In this document: in pieces, positions 17,702 to 27,600 of the stretch
How the letters are laid out: every line of letters starts with the position of its first letter
How positions within the stretch are numbered: position 1 is the stretch's first letter
Source of the DNA: Saprospirales bacterium
GTDB lineage: Bacteria > Bacteroidota > Bacteroidia > Chitinophagales > Saprospiraceae
Direction: 5' to 3'
Length of the DNA stretch: 64,000 bases
Assembly: GCA_016711045.1 (NCBI GenBank)
Contig: JADJTT010000001.1
Location: 620,001-684,000, forward strand
Notes under the pieces: generated by a model
Told to the model about the DNA's origin: nothing
Database searches by the model: none
What the model saw: the letters and a program-made list of their open reading frames with translations, nothing else
Position numbers and translations under genes: made by a program

Positions 17702-18688
17702 TCAAAGGAGTCCTTCTTCTACCAACCAGCGATGGCAATCTGCCACACAGGTTTTCAGCGGTATGATCCGGTACCCTAATTCCGCTACTGCCTTCTCGCT
17801 GGAATAGGTCCGGTTTTTCCGGGAAGTTACGGTGATAAACTCCGGAGTGAGCATAGGCTCTTTCCCTGTAATGGAAGAAATACCGGCCATGAGGCGGCTG
17901 ATTGCCAGAAGCATCCAGGGTGGCGCGGGCTTTGGTGCGTTGGGTTTTCCCAAAATCAGCGCCACCTCTCTGAATAAGTCGGCATAGGTAGTGCCCGGTT
18001 CCCCGCCCAAAATATATCGATGCCCGTTTTGCCCTTTTTCCACCGCACGGATATGTGCCCGGGCTACTTCCGCCACATGGGCAAAACTGGCACAGCCAGG
18101 CAATGCAAAAGGAAAGGCATCTTTTTTTATCTGGATAAATGCCTTGCCCCAGGAAGTTATATCATAGGGCCCGATTACGGTTGCCGGATTCAGGATGACC
18201 ACTTTCATCCCTTTGTCCATTCCCTTCCACGCTTCCTGTTCGCCCAGCCATTTGGTCCGGTTGTAATGGATCCAGGAATGCTGCCCTTGCTGCGGGAGTG
18301 CTTCGGTTATCCGTCCATTCACCTCCCCCCAGGCGGCTACGCTGGAGGTGTAAATAAAGGTCCTGACGCCCTTTTCTGCCGCTACGGTCACCAAATTTCG
18401 CGTTCCATCGACATGAATTGCCGTTTGGCGGGCATTTCGCTTCGACCAAGAATTGGTATCTCCGGCCAGGTGAAACAAGACATCCACCCCGGTTGGAAAG
18501 GTCTTCCTCAATGAGTTGATATCGGTAATATCTCCCTCCACCAGGGTAATGGGGAAGCGCTGGAGATAGGTAAGATCGGAAGAAGCGCGATGCAGTGCGG
18601 TCACCGCCCAACCGTCCTGTATCAGTTGCTCGATGAGATTTAGCCCGATAAATCCGGTACCTCCGGTGACAAATGCGCTTTTAGCCAT
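17702..18688 (-). CDS. NAD-dependent epimerase/dehydratase (extended SDR)
   Basis: The protein has 328 residues. The N-terminus holds the Rossmann motif TGGTGFIG (8-15), a conserved HLAG region, an active-site Ser in TSSVAAWG (114-121) and the YxxxK pair at Y142/K146 (YNRTK). This resembles dihydroflavonol reductase-like and 3-beta-HSD-like SDRs acting on a hydroxyl or keto group of a small molecule. The substrate is not predictable. Its start overlaps the 3' end of the methyltransferase gene by 8 nt, so the two are probably co-transcribed. Confidence 0.85.
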   Translation of the reverse strand: MAKSAFVTGGTGFIGLNLIEQLIQDGWAVTALHRASSDLTYLQRFPITLVEGDITDINSLRKTFPTGVDVLFHLAGDTNSWSKRNARQTAIHVDGTRNLVTVAAEKGVRTFIYTSSVAAWGEVNGRITEALPQQGQHSWIHYNRTKWLGEQEAWKGMDKGMKVVILNPATVIGPYDITSWGKAFIQIKKDAFPFALPGCASFAHVAEVARAHIRAVEKGQNGHRYILGGEPGTTYADLFREVALILGKPNAPKPAPPWMLLAISRLMAGISSITGKEPMLTPEFITVTSRKNRTYSSEKAVAELGYRIIPLKTCVADCHRWLVEEGLL

Positions 18689-19631
18689 GTTCTTTGATCA
18701 GTTCAAAGCAATAATGGATCCGTTGGTTTCTAAAATCCTCCGGTATGGTCTGTTGGGAAATATCCCGGATTTGGGCGCCCCGGATCTGATCGGCGTCCAG
18801 TTTGAAGGATCGCAGGTTGGTAGAAAAAAACAGGGATCCGCCCGGTTCCATCCGCCGAAGCACGCCCTGGATCAGGTCGACATGATCGCGTTGCACATCC
18901 AGGATATCCGTCATGCGCTTGCTGTTGGAAAACGTAGGTGGGTCAAGGACAGCCAAATCGTATCTTTCGCTAAACGGCTGATTCAGCCAGGCTTTCACAT
19001 CTTCACGGATGAACTTGTGGGAGGGCCCTTTGTACCCATTCAGTTCCAGGTTTCGGCGAGCCCAGTCGAGGTAGGTGGTGGACAGATCGATGGTAGTGGT
19101 GGAAGCGGCTCCGTTCGCAGCGGCATATACCGTGAACGAGCCCGTATAAGCAAAGAGGTTGAGCATGCGTTTACCTGCCGCCCGTTCGCCTACCATGCGC
19201 CGGGTGATTCGATGGTCGAGAAAAAGCCCGGTATCGAGGTAATCGCTCAGGTTGACCAAAAAGCGGTGGCCGCCTTCGTGGACGATCAGTTCGTGTTTTT
19301 GCTGGCCCTGCTTTTCGTATTGACTTTTCCCCTTCTGGGGTTCGCGAAACTTGAAAAATATATGGTCGGGAGGGATTTCCAGCACCTCGCTGAGCACCTC
19401 CCTGCAGCCTGCTTTCCAAAGCTGATACTCTTCCGGGGTAAGCGGGTGGTTGCGTTTGTATTCTGCTACGTGGAGGTAGTTCTCGTAGCGATCGATAGCG
19501 AGCGGAAATTCAGGGATATCGGCATCGTAAACCCGGTAGCAACTCACGCCGCTGCGCCGGGCCCATTTACCCAGGTGCCGGGTCATTTTCCGAACCCGGT
19601 TGGAAAGCATTTGAAAATCGGGAAGCGCCAT
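18681..19631 (-). CDS. SAM-dependent 23S rRNA methyltransferase, RlmK/RlmI-like
   Basis: The protein has 316 residues. It begins with 'NRVRKMTRHLGKWARR' (11-26), which matches the start of the C-terminal methyltransferase half of E. coli RlmKL (m7G2069). The SAM-binding strand-loop FAYTGSF (160-166) and catalytic-type motif DPPTFSNSK (230-238) follow. It lacks the N-terminal THUMP/RlmL half, so it is a stand-alone RlmK-like enzyme. RlmI-like m5C activity is less likely because a PUA domain is absent. It overlaps the SDR gene by 8 nt. Confidence 0.82.
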   Translation of the reverse strand: MALPDFQMLSNRVRKMTRHLGKWARRSGVSCYRVYDADIPEFPLAIDRYENYLHVAEYKRNHPLTPEEYQLWKAGCREVLSEVLEIPPDHIFFKFREPQKGKSQYEKQGQQKHELIVHEGGHRFLVNLSDYLDTGLFLDHRITRRMVGERAAGKRMLNLFAYTGSFTVYAAANGAASTTTIDLSTTYLDWARRNLELNGYKGPSHKFIREDVKAWLNQPFSERYDLAVLDPPTFSNSKRMTDILDVQRDHVDLIQGVLRRMEPGGSLFFSTNLRSFKLDADQIRGAQIRDISQQTIPEDFRNQRIHYCFELIKEHG

Positions 19632-19658
19632 TATTCAGAAGGGCACACCGGCAGCTTA

Positions 19659-20681
19659 TTAAGCCAGTGTTTGCAGGAGACTTGCCGCACGTTCAGACCC
19701 CATTCCAGCCGCTTCTTTCCAATCGTTGGCAAAATCGCCTTCGCCAGCTTTTTGGCGGGCAATGCCTCGCAGCAGAAAAGATTCGGCAACGAAGGTAGCC
19801 CGTTGCTGCTCCCCGGAGATGGAAAGTGCCATATTAAAAGCCTTCACAGACTCGGCATATTGACCTGATCCCAATAGTGCCTTGCCGTAGTTGGAAAAGG
19901 CTGCTTTGAGCCAGTAATAATTGGGGTCATTTTCTTTAAAGGCCCGGGTGGTGACAAGTTTTAATTCTTTGATCGCGGCGGGAAACTCTTCAAGCAGAAT
20001 ATGGCATTCTCCTTTCATCCGGCGAGCTTGCCAGAAGATCGGCTGATGTGGGATAGAAGATTTGACGGCCATCTCCAGGTCTTCGATAGCCGCTTTGTAA
20101 TCGCCAAGCACCATTTTAACAGCGGCACGGCCTACATACGCATCGGGATTATCCGGGTGGATATTAATGCTTTTGGTGAAATCGTAAAGGGCATCTTTGA
20201 AGTTCTTGAGGCGGAAGTTTACTTTCCCACGACGCTCGTACGCTTGGGCATGGCGTGCAAACTTCTCGATGGCTTGATCCAACAACACCTTTGCTTTGGC
20301 TTCCTCTCCTTTATCGACGAGCGCTCTTCCTTTCAGAAACGCTTGTGTAGCGGCTTTTTCACTCGCCGGTTCGATAAACCGCTCCTGAACGATCTGACCA
20401 CCGGAGGTCATCCATGCCTGGAAATCCCCTGCAATGGCAAACTCGGCCATATATTCGATCAGTTTGACAGTATTGCGCCAGGTTTTTTCTCCCGATTCAC
20501 CGATAAAACGGGTCACGTTCAGGGATTGCGTCTCCTCTTCAAAGATCTCTTCTACCTTGAGCAGAACATCTTTGCGATAGTAGTTTTCGAACCGGTGCTG
20601 ATAAAATTTGACCACCTGATGAAAACTACGTTCGGACCCAAACTCGAGCCGGCCCGAAAAAATGACTTTGAACGTACTCAT
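19659..20681 (-). CDS. TPR-repeat protein
   Basis: I start at the ATG at 20681 (340 aa); 29 further in-frame upstream codons look non-coding. There is no signal peptide, so it is probably cytoplasmic. The N-terminal 100 residues ('VIFSGRLEFGSERSFHQVVK') are not a family I recognise. Residues from about 110 form TPR units ('AYERRGKVNFRLKNFKDALY', 'AYVGRAAVKMVLGDYKAAIE'). It is likely a protein-protein scaffold. It ends 28 nt upstream of the methyltransferase gene and may be the first gene of that minus-strand unit. Confidence 0.7.
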   Translation of the reverse strand: MSTFKVIFSGRLEFGSERSFHQVVKFYQHRFENYYRKDVLLKVEEIFEEETQSLNVTRFIGESGEKTWRNTVKLIEYMAEFAIAGDFQAWMTSGGQIVQERFIEPASEKAATQAFLKGRALVDKGEEAKAKVLLDQAIEKFARHAQAYERRGKVNFRLKNFKDALYDFTKSINIHPDNPDAYVGRAAVKMVLGDYKAAIEDLEMAVKSSIPHQPIFWQARRMKGECHILLEEFPAAIKELKLVTTRAFKENDPNYYWLKAAFSNYGKALLGSGQYAESVKAFNMALSISGEQQRATFVAESFLLRGIARQKAGEGDFANDWKEAAGMGSERAASLLQTLA

Positions 20682-21075
20682 AGTGCTGCTGTTTTGCGGA
20701 CACCGCCGTGTCCTTTTATTTCCCGATCTTGATTTCCCGTAGTCTTTAATGAGGTCAGTGGTTGGCAAAATACTTCACAGGGGGCCTTGAATCGCTAATA
20801 CCCTTCAAGCCTGCATATAACAGGTGAAAGGAACTTGAGTTTACATAACTTGCAAAAAGGGCTCCTGAGAAATAGTCTTATAGTCATCCACGAAAGACAA
20901 AGATGCGGCGAAAAACCCGGGAATCCAAATGATTTCCAGCATTTTACATCATTTTTTATCCACAATATCCCGCGCCGCAGGTGTGAGTCAGGTGTGGATA
21001 TTACACAGGGATCTGTGGAAAGTTATCCACAGGAGTCCGAAATTCTGAGATTGCATTGTTATGAAGCCTCGCAAA
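20682..21075. other. Intergenic region carrying DnaA-box-like sites
   Basis: This gap of about 390 nt between two minus-strand genes has no convincing ORF. It should hold the promoter of the TPR gene. Its right half (20956-21031) contains a cluster of TTATCCACA-type sites, listed separately. The left half shows no structure I can name. Confidence 0.5.
20956..21031. promoter_or_regulatory. Cluster of DnaA boxes (candidate oriC or DnaA-bound site)
   Basis: Two perfect TTATCCACA boxes lie at 20956-20964 and 21023-21031 on the plus strand. A reverse box with one mismatch (TGTGGATAT) is at 20993-21001, and a weaker reverse box (TGTGGAAAG) at 21014-21022 abuts the second perfect box to form an inverted pair. 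A further weak copy (TCATCCACG) is at 20884-20892. Chance occurrence of two perfect 9-mers in 76 nt is unlikely. No dnaA or dnaN gene is nearby and no strongly AT-rich unwinding element is obvious, so origin function is open. Confidence 0.5.
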
Positions 21076-22104
21076 TCAGTCCGTCCAAACCGTACACCCT
21101 TCCGTACAATTGGTGCAGATATCTATCTGATCTCTCCCCTGCAGCAGTTGCTGCCGAAAATAGCGGTAGGAAGATCCTTTCCAAACCTCCTTAAAGCCTT
21201 GTTGTTTTAAATCTCCCAGCCGATGGGTAGCATCTTTATCAAAACAGCAGGGGACCACGAGTCCATCCCAGGTGATCACACAGGCATGCCAGAGTTTCCA
21301 ACAGTGGTTGAGGAGCTTGTTTTTCACCCTCCAAACCCCACCGGAGCCCTCCTGGTACCTGGAATACCGGCCAATCGTAGGAATCAGGCGATTTCCCGCT
21401 TCGTAGTCGTAGACCTGGGCCGTTTTTAGCTTGACCTCATCCACTCCGATCTCCACGGCCAATTGGCGCACCGCTGCTATCTGGTGTTCGTTGGGGCGAA
21501 CCACCAGGAATTGAAACACGATATGCGGGGTGGCAGATTGCAATGCCTTTTTCCACTTAACCACATTCCGGGCGCCCTGCAACACGACCTCTAAATCTCC
21601 CCCAATGCGATATTGCTCGTACACCTCCTGCGTCGTGCCATCGACCGAAATGATCAGTCGATCGAGTCCTGATTCAATGGTCTTTCGGGCATTCTCCTCG
21701 TTGAGGAAATGGCCGTTGGTAGACGTGATCGTGTAAAGTCCCTTTTTGGAGGCGTAGTGCACCATCTCCAAAAATTGCGGATGGATATAAGGCTCTCCCT
21801 GGAAATAAAAGATCAGGTAAGTCAGGTCGCGATACAGCGAATCGATGGTGCTCCGGAAAAAATCGGTACGCAGATTACCGACCGGGCGGGTGAACGACCG
21901 GAGTCCGCTGGGACATTCGGGACAACGGAGGTTGCAGGCCGTAGTGGGCTCAATAGATATCGTAACCGGCATACCCCACTGAACCGGGCGCTTCAGGAGA
22001 CGTGTGAGCAGGTAGGACAACCAGACGAGGCAAACATTCCACAACCTGCGAAAGGTGAGTTTGGAGAGGAAATTGCGGGTATCGTTCCAGTGCAGGTTTG
22101 TCAA
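21076..22104 (-). CDS. Radical SAM/SPASM domain protein
   Basis: I start at a TTG at 22104, giving 342 aa beginning TNLHWNDTRNFLSKL; the open frame continues to 22449, but those residues look non-coding. The 4Fe-4S motif CNLRCPEC (Cys 57, 61 and 64) is followed by 'FYFQGEPYIHPQFLEMV' and by a C-terminal SPASM-like domain with 'HCWKLWHACVITWDG..VPCC' and ICTNCTEGC for auxiliary clusters. Such enzymes modify peptides or small molecules by radical chemistry. No precursor peptide is visible nearby. A hydrophobic segment (about 23-40) may associate it with the membrane. Confidence 0.85.
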   Translation of the reverse strand: MTNLHWNDTRNFLSKLTFRRLWNVCLVWLSYLLTRLLKRPVQWGMPVTISIEPTTACNLRCPECPSGLRSFTRPVGNLRTDFFRSTIDSLYRDLTYLIFYFQGEPYIHPQFLEMVHYASKKGLYTITSTNGHFLNEENARKTIESGLDRLIISVDGTTQEVYEQYRIGGDLEVVLQGARNVVKWKKALQSATPHIVFQFLVVRPNEHQIAAVRQLAVEIGVDEVKLKTAQVYDYEAGNRLIPTIGRYSRYQEGSGGVWRVKNKLLNHCWKLWHACVITWDGLVVPCCFDKDATHRLGDLKQQGFKEVWKGSSYRYFRQQLLQGRDQIDICTNCTEGCTVWTD

Positions 22105-22386
22105 TTGGCGTGGGGTTATTTGGCAATCAAAAATAGGAATGCGCTGGTAAAAGTACGGCTTTCGTACTGCATAAACTTCGCGAAAGCAATTGCATGTTTG
22201 GTAAAAATATGCATAACTTGGAATGCTTCCGACCGCATCGGCACCGTTTTGCCGCCTATATCCCCACGAAAGGGGTGGGATAAATTGAGGCGTTTGTTGG
22301 ATGATTTGGATTTGTAAATGTGCGCACGGGCAGTGCGGTTTTATACGCCATGGAGTGGCGCTAGCAACAAGCTTAAAGACAGCAAG
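22105..22386. other. Intergenic; left edge of the AT-rich accessory region
   Basis: No gene is seen. Base composition changes from about 50% GC to AT-rich near 22380. The last 60 nt contain an attC-like hairpin (22344-22368), described as its own feature. Confidence 0.4.
22344..22368. other. attC-like imperfect hairpin
   Basis: TACGCCA (22344-22350) and TGGCGCTA (22356-22363) pair with one extrahelical G, and the right end extends to TAGCAAC (22362-22368), similar to the RYYYAAC core of integron recombination sites. It lies 19 nt before the LprI-like gene. Single-stranded imperfect hairpins with a bulged G are the hallmark of attC, but a matching left core (GTTRRRY) is not clear. This is a tentative call. 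Confidence 0.25.
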
Positions 22387-22785
22387 ATGAGATACATACT
22401 GACAATTTTTATTAGCATTATTTGCCTGACAGGTTTTTCCCAGACTCAAGTAGAGATGAATAGAGAAGCAAATGAATCGTACAAAAAAGCTGATAAAGAA
22501 CTAAATGACATTTATAAAACAATCTTGACTGAGTATAAGTCAGATACTGTTTTCATAAAGAATCTACAAACTGCCCAGAGAATTTGGATTACTTTTCGAG
22601 ATGCGGAGTTAAAAGTTAAGTATCCTGAGACAGATACAAGATATTACGGAAGTGTTTATCCAATGTGCGTTTCAATTTATTTGGAGAAATTAACTCGCGA
22701 GAGAATTACAACTTTAAAAGCATGGACAGAAGGAGTTGAAGAAGGAGATGCTTGTAACGGATCATTAAAATTCAAAGAAAAATAA
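22387..22785 (+). CDS. LprI-like DUF1311 secreted protein
   Basis: The protein has 132 residues with a signal peptide (1 to about 19, ending TGFSQ). The mature part 'MNREANESYKKADKELNDIY' and later 'LQTAQRIWITFRDAELK' match the DUF1311/LprI family, one member of which inhibits lysozyme in mycobacteria. Two Cys residues (in YPMCVS and DACNG) may form the conserved disulfide. The gene is AT-rich compared with the backbone, stands alone, and lies between an attC-like hairpin and an intron relic, suggesting acquisition. Confidence 0.75.
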   Translation: MRYILTIFISIICLTGFSQTQVEMNREANESYKKADKELNDIYKTILTEYKSDTVFIKNLQTAQRIWITFRDAELKVKYPETDTRYYGSVYPMCVSIYLEKLTRERITTLKAWTEGVEEGDACNGSLKFKEK

Positions 22786-22798
22786 AGAATGCAAGTTG

Positions 22799-22862
22799 CT
22801 AATCGAGTAGGGAGAGGTGAGCCATAAAGCCCACCCCAGCCCTCTCACACCACCGTACATCA
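22799..22862 (-). mobile_element. Group II intron relic (region 3' of the ORF)
   Basis: On the minus strand the stretch reads GTACGGTGGTGTGAGAGGGC, then GGTGGGC/GCTCACC forming a stem, then CTCCCTACTCGATTA. The order 'acGGT..TGTGAGAGGG', small GC stem and 'CTACTCGA' is what commonly follows the reverse transcriptase ORF in bacterial group II introns. No reverse transcriptase remains here. The 15-mer TAATCGAGTAGGGAG (plus strand) recurs at 28731. Confidence 0.45.
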
Positions 22863-23025
22863 GACTGTGAGAAAACTTGGAGATGCGGCAACAAAATAAC
22901 AGAAATATCTCCCGGCGCAACACAAAATTTTAAAAAAAAGTACACTAAATGCCTGAAGTTGTTAAAAATTCTTAGGTCGTTAGGTTTATGCACAGACTGC
23001 CGTTGAACAATTAAAATAGTGGGAA

Positions 23026-23763
23026 ATGAATATGAAAAATGAAACTGCAGATAATCTAATTTTATTGGTAGTTGGTATTTTAATCGTTTGGTTTATTTGG
23101 TATGGGTATAACTCTGGAGATCGAGATTATTTTTCAGAAAAATCTGCAAATAAATCTGCGCCAGCAATTGATAGCACTATTCAAGATTATATACTCGCAA
23201 TTAATAAATATCAAACAGAGAAAATTAGTTTCGAAACTAAGTACATTGGCAAGGGATTTGACTCCAGCGAATGTTGGATAACAAGAGAAAAGAATCTATT
23301 TTCTGTAGATAGTAACTTGACATTCAAAGTTGAAACTATGAAATATAAAAATTGCGAAGAATGGTGGTATAACCCAAATTTTCAAATTAAGAATTATATC
23401 ATTTGGTATGACAACGATTGTAGCGAAGTTCTTGAACTTGAAGACAACAATATAATATGTTCCAAACAGATGAAACATGGTTTTTTACATAAAATTTCAA
23501 CAGACTCTTTGAGCGAAGTCAATACTATATTCTATGCCAAATGCTCTTTCAATTCTTCCGCAACATATACACGGCAATTAAATAAATATAAGTATAGAAA
23601 TTTTGCTGTTAAAGTTTGGATGATTGAAAAATCGACAAATACAGTCCAAGGGTTTACAAATTTTGGAGCCCCAATTTTTCCTAAAAAGGGCGAACCCGAC
23701 GTTTCAAATATTGAACAAATTGATTCATGGGCAGATTATTTAAAGTATAAGAATAAAGAATAG
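23026..23763 (+). CDS. Unknown membrane-anchored protein
   Basis: The protein has 245 residues. One N-terminal membrane helix (about 10-28, LILLVVGILIVWFIWYGYN) is followed by a soluble, Lys/Asn-rich domain that would lie outside the cytoplasm. I recognise no family. Four Cys residues occur (in SSECWI, YKNCEEWW, DNDCSEV and YAKCSF) with 'NCEEWWYNPNFQIKNY' between them. It is strongly AT-rich and stands alone, without operon partners, like its neighbours in this accessory region. Confidence 0.65.
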   Translation: MNMKNETADNLILLVVGILIVWFIWYGYNSGDRDYFSEKSANKSAPAIDSTIQDYILAINKYQTEKISFETKYIGKGFDSSECWITREKNLFSVDSNLTFKVETMKYKNCEEWWYNPNFQIKNYIIWYDNDCSEVLELEDNNIICSKQMKHGFLHKISTDSLSEVNTIFYAKCSFNSSATYTRQLNKYKYRNFAVKVWMIEKSTNTVQGFTNFGAPIFPKKGEPDVSNIEQIDSWADYLKYKNKE

Positions 23764-23939
23764 TTCTTGGTTTTGCTTTTGGATTTTCCATTAAATAAAT
23801 TTGAATACCAGGATGATTGGTTATCAATGAAATGCAAATATGGCTTCTTCAAAAAAAAGTAAGACACTGAAAATTCATTCTTTCTACTTTTGGATTTAAC
23901 CGAAAAACAAAATAGAAGACACTAACAATAAATAGACTA

Positions 23940-24578
23940 ATGTACAATCTCCCATACCACAAAGAACAAAACGAACAAATAATTAAAGAATTCGTTGGAC
24001 AGTATCCTTTTGCTTTTTTAACTGGATGTGATTCAGAAAACAAACCTGTTGCCACACAAGTGCCGGTTTTCATTGAAGAAAAGGATGGCAGGAAAATACT
24101 GAGAGGGCATATAATGAAAAATACAGACCATCATAAAGCCTTTTTACATAATGAAAATGTACTTGCAGTTTTTACGGGTAAGCACACCTATGTGAGTGGT
24201 ACTTGGTATAGCAATCCATATACTGCGTCTACTTGGAATTATATGAGCGTACACGTAAAAGGAATCATCCGGTTTTTAGACGATAGTGCGCTAGAAGATG
24301 TGCTTAGAATGACAACGCTGCATTTCGAAGATCAGAATCAGCAGTCAACAACTGTTTTTGACAACTTGCCTTTAGCGTTTAAACAAAGAGTAATGGGGGC
24401 AATCGTAGCTTTTGAAATTGAGGTAAAAGAGATTGACACTGTTTTCAAATTAAGTCAAGACAGAGATGCTGAAAGTTACCATAATATTATTAAGAAGCTT
24501 AGGGAACAAGATGAAGATGGCCGTGTGATTGCGGCTGAAATGGAAAAAAGAGCAAAGGAACTATTTCCTGACTATTAA
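23940..24578 (+). CDS. PaiB-like FMN-binding protein
   Basis: The protein has 212 residues. 'FVGQYPFAFLTG', 'VATQVPVF', 'LRGHIMKNTDHHKAF' and 'VLAVFTGKHTYVSGTWY' match the FMN-binding split-barrel PaiB family, first described as a negative regulator of sporulation and protease genes in Bacillus. The C-terminal 'KLSQDRDAESYHNIIKKL' is the usual family ending. It is full length. Codon use is AT-rich. The next gene starts directly after its stop, but on composition that gene is of backbone type. Confidence 0.85.
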   Translation: MYNLPYHKEQNEQIIKEFVGQYPFAFLTGCDSENKPVATQVPVFIEEKDGRKILRGHIMKNTDHHKAFLHNENVLAVFTGKHTYVSGTWYSNPYTASTWNYMSVHVKGIIRFLDDSALEDVLRMTTLHFEDQNQQSTTVFDNLPLAFKQRVMGAIVAFEIEVKEIDTVFKLSQDRDAESYHNIIKKLREQDEDGRVIAAEMEKRAKELFPDY

Positions 24579-24616
24579 AAATGATCCTATTTTCCCCCTC
24601 TAAACCAATGCACCCA

Positions 24617-27600
24617 ATGAAAAACGCCTTTCCCCTCCTGTTTCTTATCCTGCCCACCCTTGTATGGGCGCAGCGTGTTGACTCCATTGCCATCCGGCAG
24701 GTGGACAGCCTCATCCAAATTTCCCGCACCCTCACTGGGCAGCGGGATTTCGACCAAGCCATCGAAGTCAATTCCGCTGCTGAAAAAATTGCCCTGGAAA
24801 AACTGGGCAGAAAGTCGGCTGCGTTTGGGAGTTGTTGTTTTAATCATGGCAGGGTGCTGCATATTAAAGGGGACATTCCGGAAGCCGAGAAATGGTATTT
24901 AGATTCCAAAACTATACGTGAAAAAGCCTTGGGAAGGGGGGGGGGGGGGGGGGGGAGAGAAAGCGAATCGCTCTTGCTCGAAGCCCTAACCATCCGCGAA
25001 AAAGCCTTGGGAAAGGAACATCCCGAATATGTAGCAAGCCTCCACATCCTGGGGCGTCTGTACAGTGACATGGGCCTATACGAAAAAGCTGAGCCGCTTT
25101 ACCTCGAAGCCAAAGCCATCCGCGAAAAAGTTTTAGGAAAGGAACATCCCGAATATGCCGCAACCCTGAACACACTAGCGATTCTGTACAGTAATATGGG
25201 CCAATACGAGAAAGTCGAACCGCTCTACCTCGAAGCCAAAGCCATCCGCGAAAAAGTTTTGGGAAAGGTACATCCCGATTATGCCGCAAGTTTAGTCAAC
25301 CTGGGAATTCTGTACTACTTCATGGGCTTATACGAAAAAGCCGAACCACTCTACCTCGAAGCCAAGGAGATTTTCGAAAATCGACTAAACGACCAGAACC
25401 ATTCATTTTACTATAATTGCCTCGGCAACCTGGGGATTCTCTACAAAGACATGGGCCAATACGAAAAAGCTGAGCCGCTCCTCCTCGAAGCCATAGCCAT
25501 CCGTGAAAAAGTCTTTGGAAAAGAACATCCCGAATATGCAGCAAGCCTCAGCAACCTGGCCATTCTGTACACTGTTATGGGCCAATACGAAAAAGCCGAA
25601 CTGCTCGAACTCGAAGCCATAGCCATCCGCGAAAAAGCCTTGGGAAAGGAACATCCTGAATTTGCCATGAGCCTCGGCAATCTGGCGCATCTGTATAGTG
25701 ATATGGGCCAGTACGAAAAAGCCGAACCGCTCTATCTCCAATCCAAAGCCATCCGAGAAAAAGTTTTAGGCAAAGAACATCCCGAATACGCACTGAGCCT
25801 AAATAACCTGGCTAATCTTTACCTGGAATTGGGCCAATACGAAAAAGCCGAACTGCTCGAACTCGAAGCCATAGCCATCCGGGAAAAGTTTTGGGAAAGG
25901 CACATCCCGAATATGCCTCAAGCCTGAATGATCTTGCGAGTCTTTACCTGGAATTGGGCCCATACGAAAAAGCCGAACCGCTTTACCTCGAAGCCAAAGC
26001 CATCTGGGAAAAAGCACTGGGCAAGGAACATCCCCATTATGCCGCAACCCTTTACAACCTGGCCGTTCTGTATGGGAACATGGGCAAATATGAAAAAGCT
26101 GAACCCTTGTACCTTGAACTGCTCGTCGTCAACAAGCGCCTGATCGAAAAAGCGATGCATCACCTTTCCGAACAGGAACTGAACAATTATATGGACAAGT
26201 TTTCCCAAGATCAAAACCAAGTTCTTGCTTTCACCCAGCGTACCAAAAGTAAAAAATTAAACGCTGCCTGCTACGACAACAGCTTGTTTTACAAAGGTTT
26301 CCTGCTACAGGCTGCAGGCCGGATCAAACAATTGGCCGTTATGGATACGGCCGCTACAGAAAAATTCAATCGCCTGAAAGGATACCAGCGCCGGCTGGCC
26401 GCTCAATACGCACAACCCATTGCCGAGCAGGACAGCGCGTTGGTGGCCAGATTAGAAACACAGTCCAACGAACTCGAAAAAGACCTAGTCCGCACCGTGG
26501 CCGGCTATAGCGAAGCCAAACGCCAGGTGCAGTGGCAAGAAGTTCAGGCAAGCCTTCAACCAGGAGAAGCGGCTGTGGAATTTGTCCATTACCGCTACTA
26601 CGACAAAAAAGCAACCGACAGCACCATGTATGCCGCGCTGGTGCTGCGGCCCGGCAACGCCGGTCCGGCTTTCATCCCGCTGTTTGAGGAACGCTCCCTC
26701 GATAGCCTCTTGTCCCTACACGGCGAACGCAATGGCGATTATGTAAACCGGCTGTATTCCATGGCAGAAAGGGGCCTAACCCCCCTGGAACAACCGCAAA
26801 AATCCTTATACGAATTCATCTGGCAGCCACTCGAAAAAGAACTGGCAGATATCCGAACCGTCTACTTTTCCCCCTCCGGATTGCTGCACCGGCTGAACCT
26901 GGAGGCCATTCCTGTCAGCGATGAAGAAACCCTGGCCGACCGCTACAACATGGTCGGTATGAACAGCACCCGGCAACTGGTCGTCCCGGTCAATGTGGCA
27001 GTGGCCGAACAGTCCGCTATACTGTTTGGGGGCATCCAATACGAGATGGACAGCACGGCCATCGCAGCGGCCAATAAGGATTATGGAACAGACCTGCTGG
27101 CCACCAGAGGGGGATTACCTTTTAGTTATACCGATTCCACCCTTCGGCTTGCCTACCGGAGCTTCCGCGAAGGCAGGGGTGGCGCCTGGAGCTACCTGAA
27201 ATGGACGGAAAAGGAAGTGGACAAAATAGCAACCATGTTGGCAATCGCTGGAATCGAAACCAACACCCGCAAAGGCTACACGGCGACGGAGGAATCTTTC
27301 AAAGCCATTGGCCGGACCGGTCCATCCCCCCGCATCCTTCACCTGGCTACCCACGGCTATTTTTTCGCTGACCCCCAAAAAAGGGATAAGGAATTAAGGA
27401 TGGAAGAGAATGAGCTGGTGTTTAAAATCTCCGAGCACCCCATGATCCGCTCCGGCCTCCTCCTCGCCGGTGGTAACTATGCCTGGTCCCGGGAAACCGG
27501 GAGCAAGCCCATCCAACCGGACATCGAGGACGGCATCCTCACGGCCTACGAGATCAGTCAGATGAACCTGTCCAATACGGAGCTCGTAGTGCTCTCCGCT

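Noticed and set aside
24975..26110. Regularly spaced repeats that might suggest a CRISPR array
   Set aside because: The 126-nt units are coding, in frame and match TPR repeats of a CHAT protein.
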